Below are positions 23,754 through 33,001 of a DNA stretch of 39,271 nt, piece by piece. The position numbers and the translations under genes are program-made. Positions within the stretch are counted from its first letter, which is position 1; each line of letters opens with the position of its first letter. Origin of the DNA: Mailhella massiliensis (lineage in GTDB: Bacteria; Desulfobacterota; Desulfovibrionia; Desulfovibrionales; Desulfovibrionaceae); contig NZ_DYZA01000039.1 of assembly GCF_020741395.1 (NCBI RefSeq), positions 1 to 39,271 of the forward strand. The letters are read 5' to 3'. The notes below the pieces were generated by a model. The model ran no database searches and had not been told where the DNA came from. It was given only the letters and a program-made list of their open reading frames with translations.

Positions 23754-24251
23754 TCACGCGCCGGAAGGAAAAAGAAGTCTCATCTGATGCCACACCACAT
23801 TTCCGTGCGTGGAAGACGAAACTCCCTCATCCACAAAACCGAAGGACGCATAGTAAGGGATGAGATACTCCTTGCAGGTAAGCACCACGCCTTTTTTTCC
23901 CTTCGCTCTGGAATCCTCCACAAGCCTGCGGACGAGGGAGGCGGCATAGCCCTTCCCCCGATGTTCCGGCACGGTATTCAAGCCGAATATCATCTGCCAG
24001 CGCCCGTCTGCCCTGTGCAGAGAGGCGTTCCGGTACATCTCGTCTGCAAGATCCGGCTCATCCGTGGCCATGCCGTCAATAAAGGAAACAAGGTTCCCGT
24101 CTTCATCAAAAAGCAGCCAGAAATGATCGGCATAGGCTGCGAGTCGCTCCCGGAATTCCTCTTCCGTGGCGGCCTCCGCCTCGGGGAAACAGCGCTTCTC
24201 CACATGGCTTATGGCTGCAAGATCATCCATGTTTGCATGGCGGATGAACAT
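23754..24251 (-). CDS. GNAT-family N-acetyltransferase
   Basis: This 165-aa protein shows the GNAT acetyl-CoA-binding motif V-P-E-H-R-G-K-G-Y-A-A-S-L-V-R-R-L after a FGLNTV strand, and a C-terminal LIPYYASFGFVDEGV segment. The ATG at 24251 has GGAG 5 nt upstream; the open frame continues upstream by 112 codons without a site. The acceptor substrate is unknown. It is downstream of, and on the same strand as, a radical SAM gene, 157 bp away with a weak hairpin between. Confidence 0.85.
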   Translation of the reverse strand: MFIRHANMDDLAAISHVEKRCFPEAEAATEEEFRERLAAYADHFWLLFDEDGNLVSFIDGMATDEPDLADEMYRNASLHRADGRWQMIFGLNTVPEHRGKGYAASLVRRLVEDSRAKGKKGVVLTCKEYLIPYYASFGFVDEGVSSSTHGNVVWHQMRLLFPSGA

Positions 24252-24308
24252 GATTTCTCCGTTATTCAAAATGTTGAATACTACCCTGTGGGAAAAAACA
24301 CCGGAAAA

Positions 24309-24325
24309 CGGCCGTACGTCGGCCG
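24309..24325 (-). terminator. Weak hairpin after the radical SAM gene
   Basis: CGGCCG (24309-24314) and CGGCCG (24320-24325) pair across a 5-nt loop, and GTTTTCC follows on the minus strand. It may be a weak terminator between the radical SAM and GNAT genes. Confidence 0.35.
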
Positions 24326-24408
24326 GCGCCGCGCGCTGCATAAGCTCCAGTGTTGTGAAAGAATGTTTTCCCGCGTCTGTTACACTTCCGTACAAAAATC
24401 CGGCCCTT

Positions 24409-25464
24409 TCAACCGTTCCGCAGGGCGCAGGGGGCTTCAAAACGCTTGGCGCAGGAATCACAGGCGCGGGGAGGTTCCGCAGTCTGTACGGCGGCGCGGA
24501 AGGCGGCATATTCCGTTTTTTCCCATATCGCCGCCGGGCTTTCCTCTCCAGCCCGGCCGAACACGGTACGCCGAGCATCCGGTTCATTCAGGGGCACATT
24601 CAGGTACACACAGGGAGAAATATCCCCTTCCGCGTCCACATACATGGTTTTATGTGCCCTCTCCCGGCAGCAGGGGGCCGGTTCCGCCGCGGGAAGCGAG
24701 GCATAGAAATCCCGCCCGGAAGCGCGGACTTTCGCGCCAGTCTCCTCAAGCACCACCCGTGCAGCCTCTATTTTTTCCCTTTCATGGGGAGCGAAGGCCT
24801 CATGCTCCATGGCAGGAGACGGGATGTAGTCCATAGTGCTGACCACGGCCGCGTGCACGCCCCAGTCGTCCATGAGTTCCGGCAGTCCGCGCACCCCCTC
24901 CACCTGCGAGGCGAGCATAAGGTAGGCCAGGTGGATTTCCAAATGTACGGCGTTTTTCTCCCTGCGCACCTTCTGGAGCGTACGCACGGCCTCTTCCACC
25001 TTGGAAAAGGGAACTCCCGCGCGGGCGGCGTTTCCGGCCTCGTCGGTGCCTGTCAGGGAAAAAGCCACGATATCCATGCCGCTTTCCACAATGCGCAGGG
25101 CGAGTTCCTCATCCATGCGCATGCCGCAGGTAGTGGTGGAAACGGCGCATCCGGCCCGCCGTGCCAGCGATACGAAATCCATGAAATACGGATTCAGAAA
25201 AGGTTCACCCCACCCCTGAAGATGGACTCTGGTGGTTTTGCACAGCACGGGCCACAGGGCGGCGAAGGTCTCCGGGGACATGTGGCGGCTCTTCCACACG
25301 TCAGCGCGCGTGGTATGCGGGCAGTACACGCACTTTCCCATGCAGCATGAAGTCACTTCCACCTGCAGACATTCCAGTTCGCGCGGATGGAAAAATTCGC
25401 GCAAGTCCTGCCACAACCCCGGAGCGCGAAACTGGGAAAACAGTTCTTCAACCTTTGAAGGCAT
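24409..25464 (-). CDS. SPASM-type radical SAM protein
   Basis: This 351-aa protein has the radical SAM triad in SCCMGKCVYCPHTT and a GWGEP glycine motif. Its Cys-rich C-terminus (CCRERAHKTMYVDAEGDISP, then CDSCAKRF and a final Cys) is typical of SPASM domains that bind auxiliary [4Fe-4S] clusters. Family members modify peptides, enzymes or small molecules. I found no short peptide gene beside it. It starts 86 bp after the 887-aa fusion gene on the same strand and is probably cotranscribed. Its substrate is unknown. Confidence 0.9.
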   Translation of the reverse strand: MPSKVEELFSQFRAPGLWQDLREFFHPRELECLQVEVTSCCMGKCVYCPHTTRADVWKSRHMSPETFAALWPVLCKTTRVHLQGWGEPFLNPYFMDFVSLARRAGCAVSTTTCGMRMDEELALRIVESGMDIVAFSLTGTDEAGNAARAGVPFSKVEEAVRTLQKVRREKNAVHLEIHLAYLMLASQVEGVRGLPELMDDWGVHAAVVSTMDYIPSPAMEHEAFAPHEREKIEAARVVLEETGAKVRASGRDFYASLPAAEPAPCCRERAHKTMYVDAEGDISPCVYLNVPLNEPDARRTVFGRAGEESPAAIWEKTEYAAFRAAVQTAEPPRACDSCAKRFEAPCALRNG

Positions 25465-25550
25465 ACTTCCCCCTTCCGGAATATTTTCATCATGCCCGCC
25501 CCTGCCCGGCCTCCCTCAGAGAGGCCCCGCGGCAGAGCCACGGGCCGGGG

Positions 25551-28214
25551 CTACGCCGTCCAGCTCGTCTCAAGGTGCGGCATGGCGGGAAATGCACCCC
25601 ACTTCTTTTTAAAGAAGGCAATGCCCCCGTCAATACCAAGGCCGAGGTTCAGCGTGGTCTGACCCCTTCTCTCCGCCTCGTCGGCAAGGGCGCGCAAAAG
25701 AGCGTCGCTCACACCGGGAGGACAATCGTCCTGCCGGAAGGCGAACATGTAAAACGCCGTGCTCAAAGCGCTGTAGTCGCCCACGGCCATGGCGAGAAGC
25801 CTGCCCGACGCATCTCGCGCGGAGAAAAGCAGCGCCTCGGAAGAAGAACGCACATATCTGCCCACACGGCCGAAAATATGCCGCGTCCCCGGGGCAAGGG
25901 TGCGCACCTTGAGGTAATAATCCACCAGAGCGTCGTGTTCGGGCCCCCATTCCTCCACGCTTATGGAAGCCTCCCGCTCCGCGCGGCGCAGCATGTTGCG
26001 CAATTTCTGTGCGGGAGAATGCGGCAGCTTCACGCACCACCATGCATCCCGCTCCACCACGGCCTGTTCGGGCGCGGCGGCAGGGATAAGGGGGGAAAGT
26101 ACCGTGATGCGCCGAAGGCCCGGCATGGCCAGAGCGCAGGCGACGGCCCTTTCCAGCCTCTCCGCGTAGGCCTCCCCGTCCAGCGGGCAGGCGGCAAGCT
26201 CATCCTCGGAGGGAAAAGCCACCAGGGTGCAACTGTCCTCTGTGGTCCAGGCGGCGAAGCCCTCGCACGACTTCAGTGTGCGGCCGGAAACGGCCCGCAC
26301 ATAGGGAGGGATCTGTTCCGGCACAAGGGCCCTCGCGCCAAGATCGGCCAGTGCACGGCCGGACAAAGGCCCGTGCGAAGCCGCCTGAACTCCTGCCCGG
26401 GAAACGGAACTTTGCAGCGCATGGGAGCGCACGTTTTCCGGGGCCTTTTCCCACACGGGGGCGTCGGGATTGCCCGGCAGCACCACGGAATCGTCTCTCC
26501 GTATCCAGGCAAAAAAGCGGTGCCTCAGCGTGGGGAGCACTCTCGTCACGGTAAAGCCGTCTTCCGCCAGCATGTTCCGCAGATTGATCATATGCGCGGA
26601 GCCCACGAATACGGCCGTCCCCCCCCTTTCAATGTAGGGGCGCATCCTTTCACGGAAGCGCTGATCGCGCACGCTGATGATGGTGCCCGTGCGGGTGGGA
26701 AACTCCGCGCTCGTGCCCATCATGCCCATGAGATCCCCTGCAAGATAGCGGGAACAGTTGCTCTTCATGAGCTTCGGCCAGAAGGAGCAATCCTTCATGA
26801 ACTTCACGATGCGCGGCATGGGGGCCGATTCCAGGGAGGCTATCTGCTCGGCAAGGCTCTCCATGCCCATGACGGACTTGCCCATGTCAAGCGCAGTGTT
26901 CCATACCTCAAGATCTACGGAATTCGTCCAGCCGTTGCGCTCCAGATAGGCTGTCCACAGGGAGAAAAAGGCGTACCACTGGCGGCTTTCGGCAAGAACC
27001 TGCCGCACGTCCAGCGTGCGGGGCTTCTGCCAGCCGCCGAGCTGCGCCCAGAAGCCTTCCGGCCCGTACACCGTGCGCTCAAGGCGGCGTATATCCTCTT
27101 CGGAAAGGTACCGGATCACCCTGTCCGCATCCGGCTCGGGAGTGCGGCCTATGCGGGCCACCTCGTCCATGCTGTCGGAGTCAATGGGACCTTCCAGAAG
27201 CACGGTGTCCACATTCTCGAAAAGGCGGCGCAGGGAATGTTCAAAGGAATAACAGAAAAAATGGGCCGAGCCGCCTATCCATGAGGTACGGCCGTTCTTA
27301 TCCAGCCTCCAGAGCATGGCGCAGGGCCGCTGCTTGGGCAGGGAGTCGAAGAATTTCCAGCGGGAAACTTCTCCGCCCGAGGAAGAGGCGATGTTCATGG
27401 CCAGAAGAGCCGCCATATCGGAAAGGGCGCCCTTCGCCCCGTGGGAGGAAGAAGGCTGCCACACGGCAAGCTCGTAGGGAGCGTCCTTCACCCCGCCCCA
27501 TTTGCGCTTGAAACGGGTAATGCCCTCATTCACGCCGAGGCCGAGCAATATGGAGCTCTTACCCTCTGCCCGAGCCCTCTCCAGCATTTCGGCAAAAAGG
27601 AGGTCATGCGCATGCGGCACATAATGCGTTTTGGAATGTGCGCCCAGCACATAGCTCACGCAACAGGGGAGAGAATAGTCCAGGAGCAGACAGGCCGCGA
27701 GCTGCCCTTCCGAGTCCCAGGCGTTCAGAAGGCGAAGGGCCGCCCCCTTCTCAAGCGCAGAGGCCGTTCCCGAATAGAGCTGCCGTATGCGCGGAGGAAG
27801 GGGCATCCTGCCCAGGAATTCCGCCCACAGCCGCCGGTGCTCCGGCGTGAAAAGGCGGGTCTCGTCCACCGTGAGACATTCGCGGGCATGACGCACCGGC
27901 CCACGCAGGCGGGAAGGCACAGGGGCATCCGCCGCAAGGGTGTAGTACACGTCCCTTTCCTGCACATGCCCCTTCAGGCTTTCCGGCATTTCCGGCGCTA
28001 TGGCAAAGCAGTCCTCGGGCTTCTCGCGCCGCACGGCATCCTTCAGCGCCTTTTCAAAACGCTCAGGGCTACCCTCCCCCTCCAGAGGGTATCCTATGGC
28101 CATAAGCCAATCGTCCGCCGAAACGAATACATAACTGTCCAGCACAAAGGAACGGCCTGATGAAATGGCCTCCAGAAGAGACCTTGAATGTTCGGGAACA
28201 TGGACTACCGGCAT
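25551..28214 (-). CDS. GNAT-like / TraB-GumN-like / GNAT-like fusion protein
   Basis: This 887-aa protein starts at the ATG at 28214, with AAGGAG 5 nt upstream. Its N-terminal third (about 1-255) and C-terminal third (about 640-887) are copies of the same module: each ends in a matching segment, LGLGVNEGITRFKRKWG (226-240) and LGLGIDGGIAFFKKKWG (857-873), with GNAT-like architecture. Between them, residues about 300-570 resemble the TraB/PrgY/GumN family (SWIGGSAHFF at 311-320 and AVFVGSAHMINL at 534-545). TraB-type domains have been proposed to be hydrolases. The fusion order, and the radical SAM gene that follows, are unusual; the function is unknown. Confidence 0.75.
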   Translation of the reverse strand: MPVVHVPEHSRSLLEAISSGRSFVLDSYVFVSADDWLMAIGYPLEGEGSPERFEKALKDAVRREKPEDCFAIAPEMPESLKGHVQERDVYYTLAADAPVPSRLRGPVRHARECLTVDETRLFTPEHRRLWAEFLGRMPLPPRIRQLYSGTASALEKGAALRLLNAWDSEGQLAACLLLDYSLPCCVSYVLGAHSKTHYVPHAHDLLFAEMLERARAEGKSSILLGLGVNEGITRFKRKWGGVKDAPYELAVWQPSSSHGAKGALSDMAALLAMNIASSSGGEVSRWKFFDSLPKQRPCAMLWRLDKNGRTSWIGGSAHFFCYSFEHSLRRLFENVDTVLLEGPIDSDSMDEVARIGRTPEPDADRVIRYLSEEDIRRLERTVYGPEGFWAQLGGWQKPRTLDVRQVLAESRQWYAFFSLWTAYLERNGWTNSVDLEVWNTALDMGKSVMGMESLAEQIASLESAPMPRIVKFMKDCSFWPKLMKSNCSRYLAGDLMGMMGTSAEFPTRTGTIISVRDQRFRERMRPYIERGGTAVFVGSAHMINLRNMLAEDGFTVTRVLPTLRHRFFAWIRRDDSVVLPGNPDAPVWEKAPENVRSHALQSSVSRAGVQAASHGPLSGRALADLGARALVPEQIPPYVRAVSGRTLKSCEGFAAWTTEDSCTLVAFPSEDELAACPLDGEAYAERLERAVACALAMPGLRRITVLSPLIPAAAPEQAVVERDAWWCVKLPHSPAQKLRNMLRRAEREASISVEEWGPEHDALVDYYLKVRTLAPGTRHIFGRVGRYVRSSSEALLFSARDASGRLLAMAVGDYSALSTAFYMFAFRQDDCPPGVSDALLRALADEAERRGQTTLNLGLGIDGGIAFFKKKWGAFPAMPHLETSWTA

Positions 28215-28450
28215 AAACACTCCTTGGGCACGCTTGTGACGAATATGCCATAATGCCGCCCGTGGGTAAAGAAGCGTCATTCTATGTCGTTCCGTGCGTT
28301 TTCCCAAGAAAATTCTTCACTCCGAACAGATCATATTCCTGGTGAAAAGACGCTGGACACAGGAAGAACCTAACCCCTTGCCCTTTCGCCACCGGATGGA
28401 TACGGTGAAAGCGTCCCCCTCTTTTTCACAGGTGTCAAAGCGAGGTTCCC

Positions 28451-29950
28451 ATGTTTGAAACCGTCGTTCTCGGCAGGCGTTGCAGCGACAAGAAATTCAA
28501 GGAAGAAGCCCCCCTTCTGCGCATGAAACTCTTTGAGGCCCAGCGCCGGTGCATAGAGCGGAAGATACCGCTCCTCGTCACCGTGGCGGGCATGGACGGG
28601 GCCGGCCGCGGCGCCGTGGTCAACCTGCTTTCGGAATGGATGGACAACAAGCATGTACACAACCATGTATTCTGGATGGAGACCGACGACGAACGGGAAC
28701 GCCCGCGCGACTGGCGCTACTGGCTGAGGCTCCCCGCCGCGGGTACCGTGGGCGTATTTTTCGGCGGCTGGTACGGGGCCGCCATACGCATGTTCTGTAC
28801 CGGCGGCATGAATGAGATGGAGTTCTGCGCCCGCATGCACCACTACCGGGGACTGGAGGAAAGCCTTGCCGCCTCCGGCATGGCCATGGCCAAGATATGG
28901 CTGCATCTTGATAAAAAGGAGCATGCAAAACGCCTTCAAAAAAGGCTGGAGCACCGGCAGGTACGCCACTTCACCCCCTATGATAAAAAGGCTTCGGAAA
29001 ATTACGACGCCCTCGCCTCCGCTGCTTCCCGAGCCATCACCCTCACCGACAGATCCTACGCCCCGTGGATCATCGTGGACGCGGCCGACGCCAATTACCG
29101 GAATCTTGCCGTGGCGCGGGCCGTCATTGCCGCCGTGGAACGTGCCCTCGCCGAACAGGATGCCGCAAACGTACGCCCGAAAGAAGTACCCTCCACGCAG
29201 GAATGTGTCATTTCCACGCTGGAAGCCATACCGCTGGACGTGAAAGCCGACCCGGGAACCTATGCGAAAGAGCTGGAAGAACTGCAGGACGAGCTGCGCG
29301 AACTCACCTATCAGGCATGGAAGAAAGGCATTTCCAGTACCATTGTCTTTGAAGGATGGGACGCCGCCGGCAAAGGGGGCTGCATACGCCGCCTCATGGC
29401 CGGTATCGACGCGCGCATCAGCCGGGCCATTCCCATAGGTACTCCGACCGACGAAGAGCTGGCCCACCACTATCTATGGCGATTCTGGAGGCACATCCCG
29501 CGTGCGGGCTTCGTCACGGTGTACGACCGCTCCTGGTACGGCCGCGTGCTGGTGGAAAGGGTGGAAGGACTCACGGCGCAGGAAGACTGGAGCCGTGCCT
29601 ATGCGGAAATCAATCTTTTTGAGGAGCAGCTTGTCGAGAGAGGTAACGTGCTCGTGAAGTTCTGGCTGCATATATCGCCCGAAGAACAGCTGCGCCGCTT
29701 CAAGGAGCGGGAGGAAACACCGTGGAAGCAGCACAAGATCACGCCCGACGACTGGCGCAACCGCGAACGCTGGGACGACTATGTGCGCGCCGCCGACGAA
29801 ATGTTCCTGCGCACCAGCACGGATTACGCTCCCTGGAGCATCATCGCAGCTGAAGACAAGAAAGCCGCACGACTTGCCGTGCTGCGTACCTACCGCGAAG
29901 CGCTGACAAAAGCCCTGAAGGGCAGAGAGAAGGAAAAAGGGGTAAAATAA
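28451..29950 (+). CDS. Two-domain PPK2 polyphosphate kinase (PAP type)
   Basis: This 499-aa protein has two tandem PPK2 domains. The C-terminal domain (about 270-495) has the full Walker A EGWDAAGKGG and Walker B VYDRSWYGR. The N-terminal domain (about 1-250) has a degenerate loop, AGMDGAGRG. This is the layout of polyphosphate:AMP phosphotransferases, in which the second domain phosphorylates AMP to ADP using polyphosphate. GAGG lies 5 nt before the ATG. It is transcribed divergently from the fusion gene. A hairpin follows the stop. The classification as PAP rests on length and motif layout. Confidence 0.9.
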   Translation: MFETVVLGRRCSDKKFKEEAPLLRMKLFEAQRRCIERKIPLLVTVAGMDGAGRGAVVNLLSEWMDNKHVHNHVFWMETDDERERPRDWRYWLRLPAAGTVGVFFGGWYGAAIRMFCTGGMNEMEFCARMHHYRGLEESLAASGMAMAKIWLHLDKKEHAKRLQKRLEHRQVRHFTPYDKKASENYDALASAASRAITLTDRSYAPWIIVDAADANYRNLAVARAVIAAVERALAEQDAANVRPKEVPSTQECVISTLEAIPLDVKADPGTYAKELEELQDELRELTYQAWKKGISSTIVFEGWDAAGKGGCIRRLMAGIDARISRAIPIGTPTDEELAHHYLWRFWRHIPRAGFVTVYDRSWYGRVLVERVEGLTAQEDWSRAYAEINLFEEQLVERGNVLVKFWLHISPEEQLRRFKEREETPWKQHKITPDDWRNRERWDDYVRAADEMFLRTSTDYAPWSIIAAEDKKAARLAVLRTYREALTKALKGREKEKGVK

Positions 29951-29976
29951 TGTCCCTGAGGCCGGGATCAAGTCCC

Positions 29977-30007
29977 TCCCGGGTATAACAATGCGGTTTA
30001 TCCGGGA
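29977..30007 (+). terminator. Imperfect hairpin after the polyphosphate kinase gene
   Basis: TCCCGG (29977-29982) and CCGGGA (30002-30007) pair around inner ATAAC/GTTTAT arms, forming a long imperfect stem followed by TAAATG. Its function as a terminator is uncertain because no T run follows. Confidence 0.3.
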
Positions 30008-30122
30008 TAAATGTCTTTTCCGCGCACATATTTCCCGCCCTCTTTTCCTTGCCTCCCTCCCTAATAATGAGTAAGGTGCTTAGAACACATATTATGTACC
30101 CATGAGGTTAAAAGGAGGCTTT

Positions 30123-31310
30123 ATGCCCGGACTCCCCCCTGAAAAGCGCCTTTTGCTCGATGAGATCAAAAACCTTTCCGCGCAGATGAAGGACATAGCC
30201 TCCGCCATCTTCGCAGAACCCGAGCTCGGTTATCAGGAATTCAAGTCTTCCGCCCGTCTGGCCGATTTTCTGGAAGAAAACGGTTTTCGGGTAGAACGCA
30301 ACCTTCTCGGTATGCCCACGGCCTTCCACGCCGTATACGGCTCTGAAGACGGCCCGCAGGTCGCCTTCCTCGCGGAGTTCGACGCTCTTCCCATTCTCGG
30401 CCACGCATGCGGGCACAATCTTTTCGGCACGGCTTCGTGCGGCGCCGCCGTGGCTCTTGCCCGCCATCTTCCGGCAGGTGCTGTGCATGTGTTCGGCACT
30501 CCGGCAGAAGAAGGCAACGTAAGGGATGCCGGAGGCAAGGTGCCCATGACCGACGCCGGGCTTTTCGACAAGATGGATGCCGTGATCGCCGCCCATGCCG
30601 AAGGCCGCACCATACTCAAACAGCAGCTCATTTCCCGCGCCAACCTTGAAATGGACTTTCACGGCAAGGCTGCCCACGCCGCCGGCGCACCGGAAAAAGG
30701 CATCAATGCCATGGACGCCGCAGCGCTCGCCGTCATGGGCATCAACAGCCTGCGCCAGCACATGACGCACGACGTACGCATACACGGCCTGCTTACCGAT
30801 ACCGGCACAGCCATCAACACCATTCCTGAGTTCGCCCGCCTGCGCTACGGCGTGCGTGCCCGCAAGCCGGAAACCCTGAATGCCACCATAGAGCGCGTGG
30901 TCAACTGTGCGCGCTGCTGTGCCGAGGCTCTCGGCTGCACCTTCTCCTGGCGTCACTCCGCACACCCCTACTACACCATGCGGCACAACATGCCCCTGCT
31001 GCATGCCTTTGCCGCCAACCTCGACCTCATCGGGGAAAGCTACATAGAGGAAGTCCAGAGCAGCTACTCCACCGACATGGGCAACGTCAGCTTCAAGGCT
31101 CCCTCCATCCACCCCTATATCTCTATAGGAGGGCCGCACCTTGTGGGCCACACTCCTGCTTTTGCAGAGGCAAGCCATGCCGAGTGCGGCTACAACGGCA
31201 TGCTCGTGGCGGCAAAAACCATGGCCATGACGGCGCTTGACGTGATCGAGAGTCCGGAACTTCGCCAAAGCTCACGTGAAGCCTTCAATACTCCCGACGA
31301 CCTCGACTGA
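30123..31310 (+). CDS. AbgB-like M20 amidohydrolase
   Basis: This 395-aa M20 metallopeptidase has the metal-binding GHACGHNLFG motif, the catalytic PAEEG glutamate, and AAHAEGR. It resembles AbgA/AbgB, which cleave p-aminobenzoyl-glutamate, as well as related amidohydrolases. AAAGGAGG lies 5 nt before the ATG at 30123, preferred over an ATG 21 bp upstream. The AbgT-like transporter gene follows directly, supporting import and cleavage of p-aminobenzoyl-glutamate or a similar N-acyl amino acid. E. coli uses an AbgA/AbgB pair; only one subunit is visible here. Confidence 0.88.
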   Translation: MPGLPPEKRLLLDEIKNLSAQMKDIASAIFAEPELGYQEFKSSARLADFLEENGFRVERNLLGMPTAFHAVYGSEDGPQVAFLAEFDALPILGHACGHNLFGTASCGAAVALARHLPAGAVHVFGTPAEEGNVRDAGGKVPMTDAGLFDKMDAVIAAHAEGRTILKQQLISRANLEMDFHGKAAHAAGAPEKGINAMDAAALAVMGINSLRQHMTHDVRIHGLLTDTGTAINTIPEFARLRYGVRARKPETLNATIERVVNCARCCAEALGCTFSWRHSAHPYYTMRHNMPLLHAFAANLDLIGESYIEEVQSSYSTDMGNVSFKAPSIHPYISIGGPHLVGHTPAFAEASHAECGYNGMLVAAKTMAMTALDVIESPELRQSSREAFNTPDDLD

Positions 31311-31330
31311 CCTGCCCTTCCAGAATCCCG

Positions 31331-31369
31331 GCATCACGCCGCGAAGCCCTTTCGCGGCGTGATGCTTTT
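31331..31369 (+). terminator. Strong terminator between M20 and AbgT genes
   Basis: GCATCACGCCGCGAA (31331-31345) pairs with TTTCGCGGCGTGATGC (31350-31365), followed by TTTT. The stem is long and perfect, so most transcripts would end here unless read-through or a separate promoter supplies the transporter gene. Confidence 0.85.
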
Positions 31370-31411
31370 GTACATCCGCCCCATCCTCAACATGCCAAGG
31401 AGCTTCAGGCT

Positions 31412-32929
31412 ATGGCGAAAGAACAGATTGAAAACCTTACCGGCATACTCGGCTTCATAGAGAGGGCCGGCAACCGGCTTCCCCACCCCGTCACCATCTT
31501 CCTGATCCTTACGCTGGTCGTCATGGTGCTTTCCTTCCTCCTGCAGGGAACTCCCATGGTCGACCCCAAGGGTAAAGCCCTGGTGGTGAAAAGCCTGGCC
31601 TCGGCCGACGGCCTGACGTGGTTCCTTAAAAGCTGCGTGGACAACTTCATCAAATTCAAGCCGCTGGGCCTTGTGCTCGTCATGATGCTGGGCCTCGGCG
31701 TGGCGGAAGAAATTGGTCTTCTCTCCGCCGTGCTTCGCGGCAGCATCCTCAGCGCTCCCCGCAGCATGGTCACGGCCATCATCGCCTTCTGCGGCGTAAT
31801 CGGCAACATGGCCTCCAGTGCGGCCTTCGTGGTGGTCCCCCCCCTCGGAGCCATGATCTTCAAGGGCCTCGGACGCAATCCTCTGGCGGGCATGGCTACG
31901 GGCTTTGCAGGCTGCGCCGCCGGACTCAACGCCAACATCCTTGTAGTGGGCACCGACGTGGGGCTTGCCGCCATTACTCAGCAGGCTGCCCAGATCATCG
32001 ACCCTTCCTTCACCGTGCATCCTGCCGTGAACTGGTACTTCATGGCTGCTTCCACCTTCGTGGTTACGGCGGTCATCGTGTTCCTTACGGAAAAGTTCGT
32101 CGAACCGCGTCTTGAAGGCGTGGCCATGCACGAAGGCGCCATGGAAAGCGAAGACATGTCCCTCACGGCCGAAGAACGCCGCGGACTGCGTGCGGCCCTC
32201 ATCGGCGGCGCAATCTACATTGCCCTCATCCTGCTTACCGTGGTGCCCGAACAGGGTATCCTGCGCAATCCCAAGACCGGGGGTATCGTTCCCTCTCCCT
32301 TCCTCGACTCGCTCGTGCCCATTCTTCTGGGCTTCTTCCTGGCCGTTTCCATCCCCTACGGCGTGAGTACCCGTACCATCCGCAACGATAAGGACGTGGT
32401 GCGTTTCATGAGCCGCTCCATGCGGGAATTCGCTCCCTTCATCGTGCTCTGCTTCGCCGCAGGTCAGTTCGTGTCCAGTTTCGCCTACACCAACCTCGAC
32501 ATGTATCTTTCCATCCAAGGCGCGAACTTCCTCAACGATACAGGCTTCTCCGGCATACCGCTCGTCGTGGCGTTCCTCATTCTCACGGCATGCATCAACT
32601 TCTTCATCGGCAGCGCCATGGCCAAATGGGCCCTGCTCGCCCCTATCTTTGTGCCCATGCTCATGCAGATGCAGCTCTCCCCCTACTTCATTCAGGCCGC
32701 CTACCGCGTGGCCGACTCCACCACCAACGCCATCTCGCCCCTCGAACCCTTCATGGCCTTCGTCATAGGCGTGGCGCAGAAATATGCGAAAAACGCCGGA
32801 CTCGGCACCATCATTTCCCTGATGTTGCCTTACGCCCTCGGCATACTTTTCTTCTGGGGCCTCTTCCTCATCATCTGGATGCAGTTGGATCTGCCTCTCG
32901 GCCCCGGAGCTCCCGTCTACCTGCCATAA
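31412..32929 (+). CDS. AbgT-family transporter
   Basis: This 505-aa multi-spanning membrane protein matches AbgT/MtrF: the N-terminal FIERAGNRLPHPVTIFL, then the GNMASSAAFVVVPPLGAMIF, FAGCAAGLNANILVVGTD and ISPLEPFMAFV segments. Its length equals E. coli AbgT (about 508 aa), which imports p-aminobenzoyl-glutamate; MtrF relatives export antimetabolites instead. The adjacent M20 hydrolase favours import. AAGGAG lies 9-14 nt upstream of the ATG. Confidence 0.93.
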   Translation: MAKEQIENLTGILGFIERAGNRLPHPVTIFLILTLVVMVLSFLLQGTPMVDPKGKALVVKSLASADGLTWFLKSCVDNFIKFKPLGLVLVMMLGLGVAEEIGLLSAVLRGSILSAPRSMVTAIIAFCGVIGNMASSAAFVVVPPLGAMIFKGLGRNPLAGMATGFAGCAAGLNANILVVGTDVGLAAITQQAAQIIDPSFTVHPAVNWYFMAASTFVVTAVIVFLTEKFVEPRLEGVAMHEGAMESEDMSLTAEERRGLRAALIGGAIYIALILLTVVPEQGILRNPKTGGIVPSPFLDSLVPILLGFFLAVSIPYGVSTRTIRNDKDVVRFMSRSMREFAPFIVLCFAAGQFVSSFAYTNLDMYLSIQGANFLNDTGFSGIPLVVAFLILTACINFFIGSAMAKWALLAPIFVPMLMQMQLSPYFIQAAYRVADSTTNAISPLEPFMAFVIGVAQKYAKNAGLGTIISLMLPYALGILFFWGLFLIIWMQLDLPLGPGAPVYLP

Positions 32930-32934
32930 CATTC

Positions 32935-32978
32935 CCGGCCCCGCCTGCGACTTTCCCGCCGGACGGGGCCGGATCTTT
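32935..32978 (+). terminator. Hairpin after the AbgT gene
   Basis: CCGGCCCCG (32935-32943) pairs with CGGGGCCGG (32964-32972) and ATCTTT follows. It may act as an attenuating terminator before the phosphoribosyltransferase gene. Confidence 0.45.
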
Positions 32979-33001
32979 CCCACAACACGCCAGGAGGCCA
33001 T

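Noticed and set aside
23521..23793. 90-codon minus-strand frame upstream of the cstA-like gene
   Set aside because: It overlaps the end of the GNAT gene, contains the probable promoter, and has no family resemblance.
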